From Methanothrix sp. (lineage in GTDB: Archaea > Halobacteriota > Methanosarcinia > Methanotrichales > Methanotrichaceae): 5,947 nucleotides of DNA. Position numbers and translations under genes: made by a program. Shown one piece after another: positions 5,912-5,947 of the stretch. The notes beneath the pieces were generated by a model. It did not search any database, was not told the DNA's origin, and saw only the letters and a list, made by a program, of their open reading frames with translations. The stretch's first letter is position 1; every line of letters starts with the position of its first letter. The stretch spans positions 1 through 5,947 of the forward strand of contig JAAZNX010000073.1 of NCBI GenBank assembly GCA_012798025.1. Direction: 5' to 3'.

Positions 5912-5947
5912 AATATTAATTACTATCGGAACCCCCTCGAATGCTTC
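5894..5947 (-). CDS. Probable C-terminal tail of a gene entering from beyond the right edge
   Basis: On the minus strand one frame is open from the window edge for 17 codons (EAFEGVPIVINITSSKQ) to TAA at 5896-5894; the other two minus frames hit stops within the same stretch. The composition reads like a normal protein end, and the small gene with its own ribosome site starts 30 bases after the stop with no clear TATA box between, as expected inside an operon. The evidence is thin because 17 codons can be open by chance, and a plus-strand frame from TTG 5902 is also open to the edge. Function cannot be told. Confidence 0.4.
   Translation of the reverse strand, partial: EAFEGVPIVINITSSKQ

Noticed and set aside
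5902..5947. Plus-strand frame opening at TTG 5902 and running to the window edge
   Set aside because: It has no ribosome site before the TTG (the GGAGGAGG lies inside it), and the opposite strand gives a better continuation into the small gene. It cannot be excluded with only 15 codons.

Overview
The window looks archaeal, most likely from a methanogen of the Methanotrichaceae/Methanosarcinales type. This is inferred from four things: overlapping ATGA gene junctions in a lysine-pathway operon, strong GGAGG/GGTGA ribosome sites, a TATA-box-like promoter (CTTTATAG), and an exported NosD-type beta-helix protein with the GNYWSD C-terminal module common in methanogen secretomes. The genus cannot be settled from the sequence alone.

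Left part, plus strand (1-1664): the 3' half of dapA, complete dapB, and a small cysteine-containing protein of unknown function. Both junctions are 4-base ATGA overlaps, so the three genes read as one translationally coupled operon. DapA and DapB catalyse consecutive steps of the diaminopimelate/lysine pathway. The operon ends convergently against the minus-strand block, with 41 bases between stop codons that contain a 15-base palindrome.

Middle and right part, minus strand (5600 down to 1706): a three-gene operon with a TATA-like promoter near 5676. Its order is (i) a 222-residue exported protein with a Cys-His-Asp arrangement resembling a transglutaminase-like fold, (ii) a 387-residue exported pentapeptide-repeat protein with 63 uninterrupted repeats, and (iii) a 688-residue exported NosD/PbH1 parallel beta-helix protein with many N-glycosylation sequons. 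The gene junctions overlap by 1 base (TAATG) and 4 bases (ATGA). All three begin with a signal peptide, so the operon appears to build an extracellular or cell-surface assembly: two long beta-solenoids plus a possible papain-fold enzyme. No specific function can be assigned.

Right edge, minus strand (5947 to 5727): the probable C-terminal tail of a gene that enters from outside the window, then a short, previously easy-to-miss open reading frame for a 31-residue single-pass membrane peptide with a strong AGGAGG site and GTG start, then a hairpin plus T-rich tract that could terminate it. An anti-Shine-Dalgarno stretch in the upstream tail could pair with the small gene's ribosome site.
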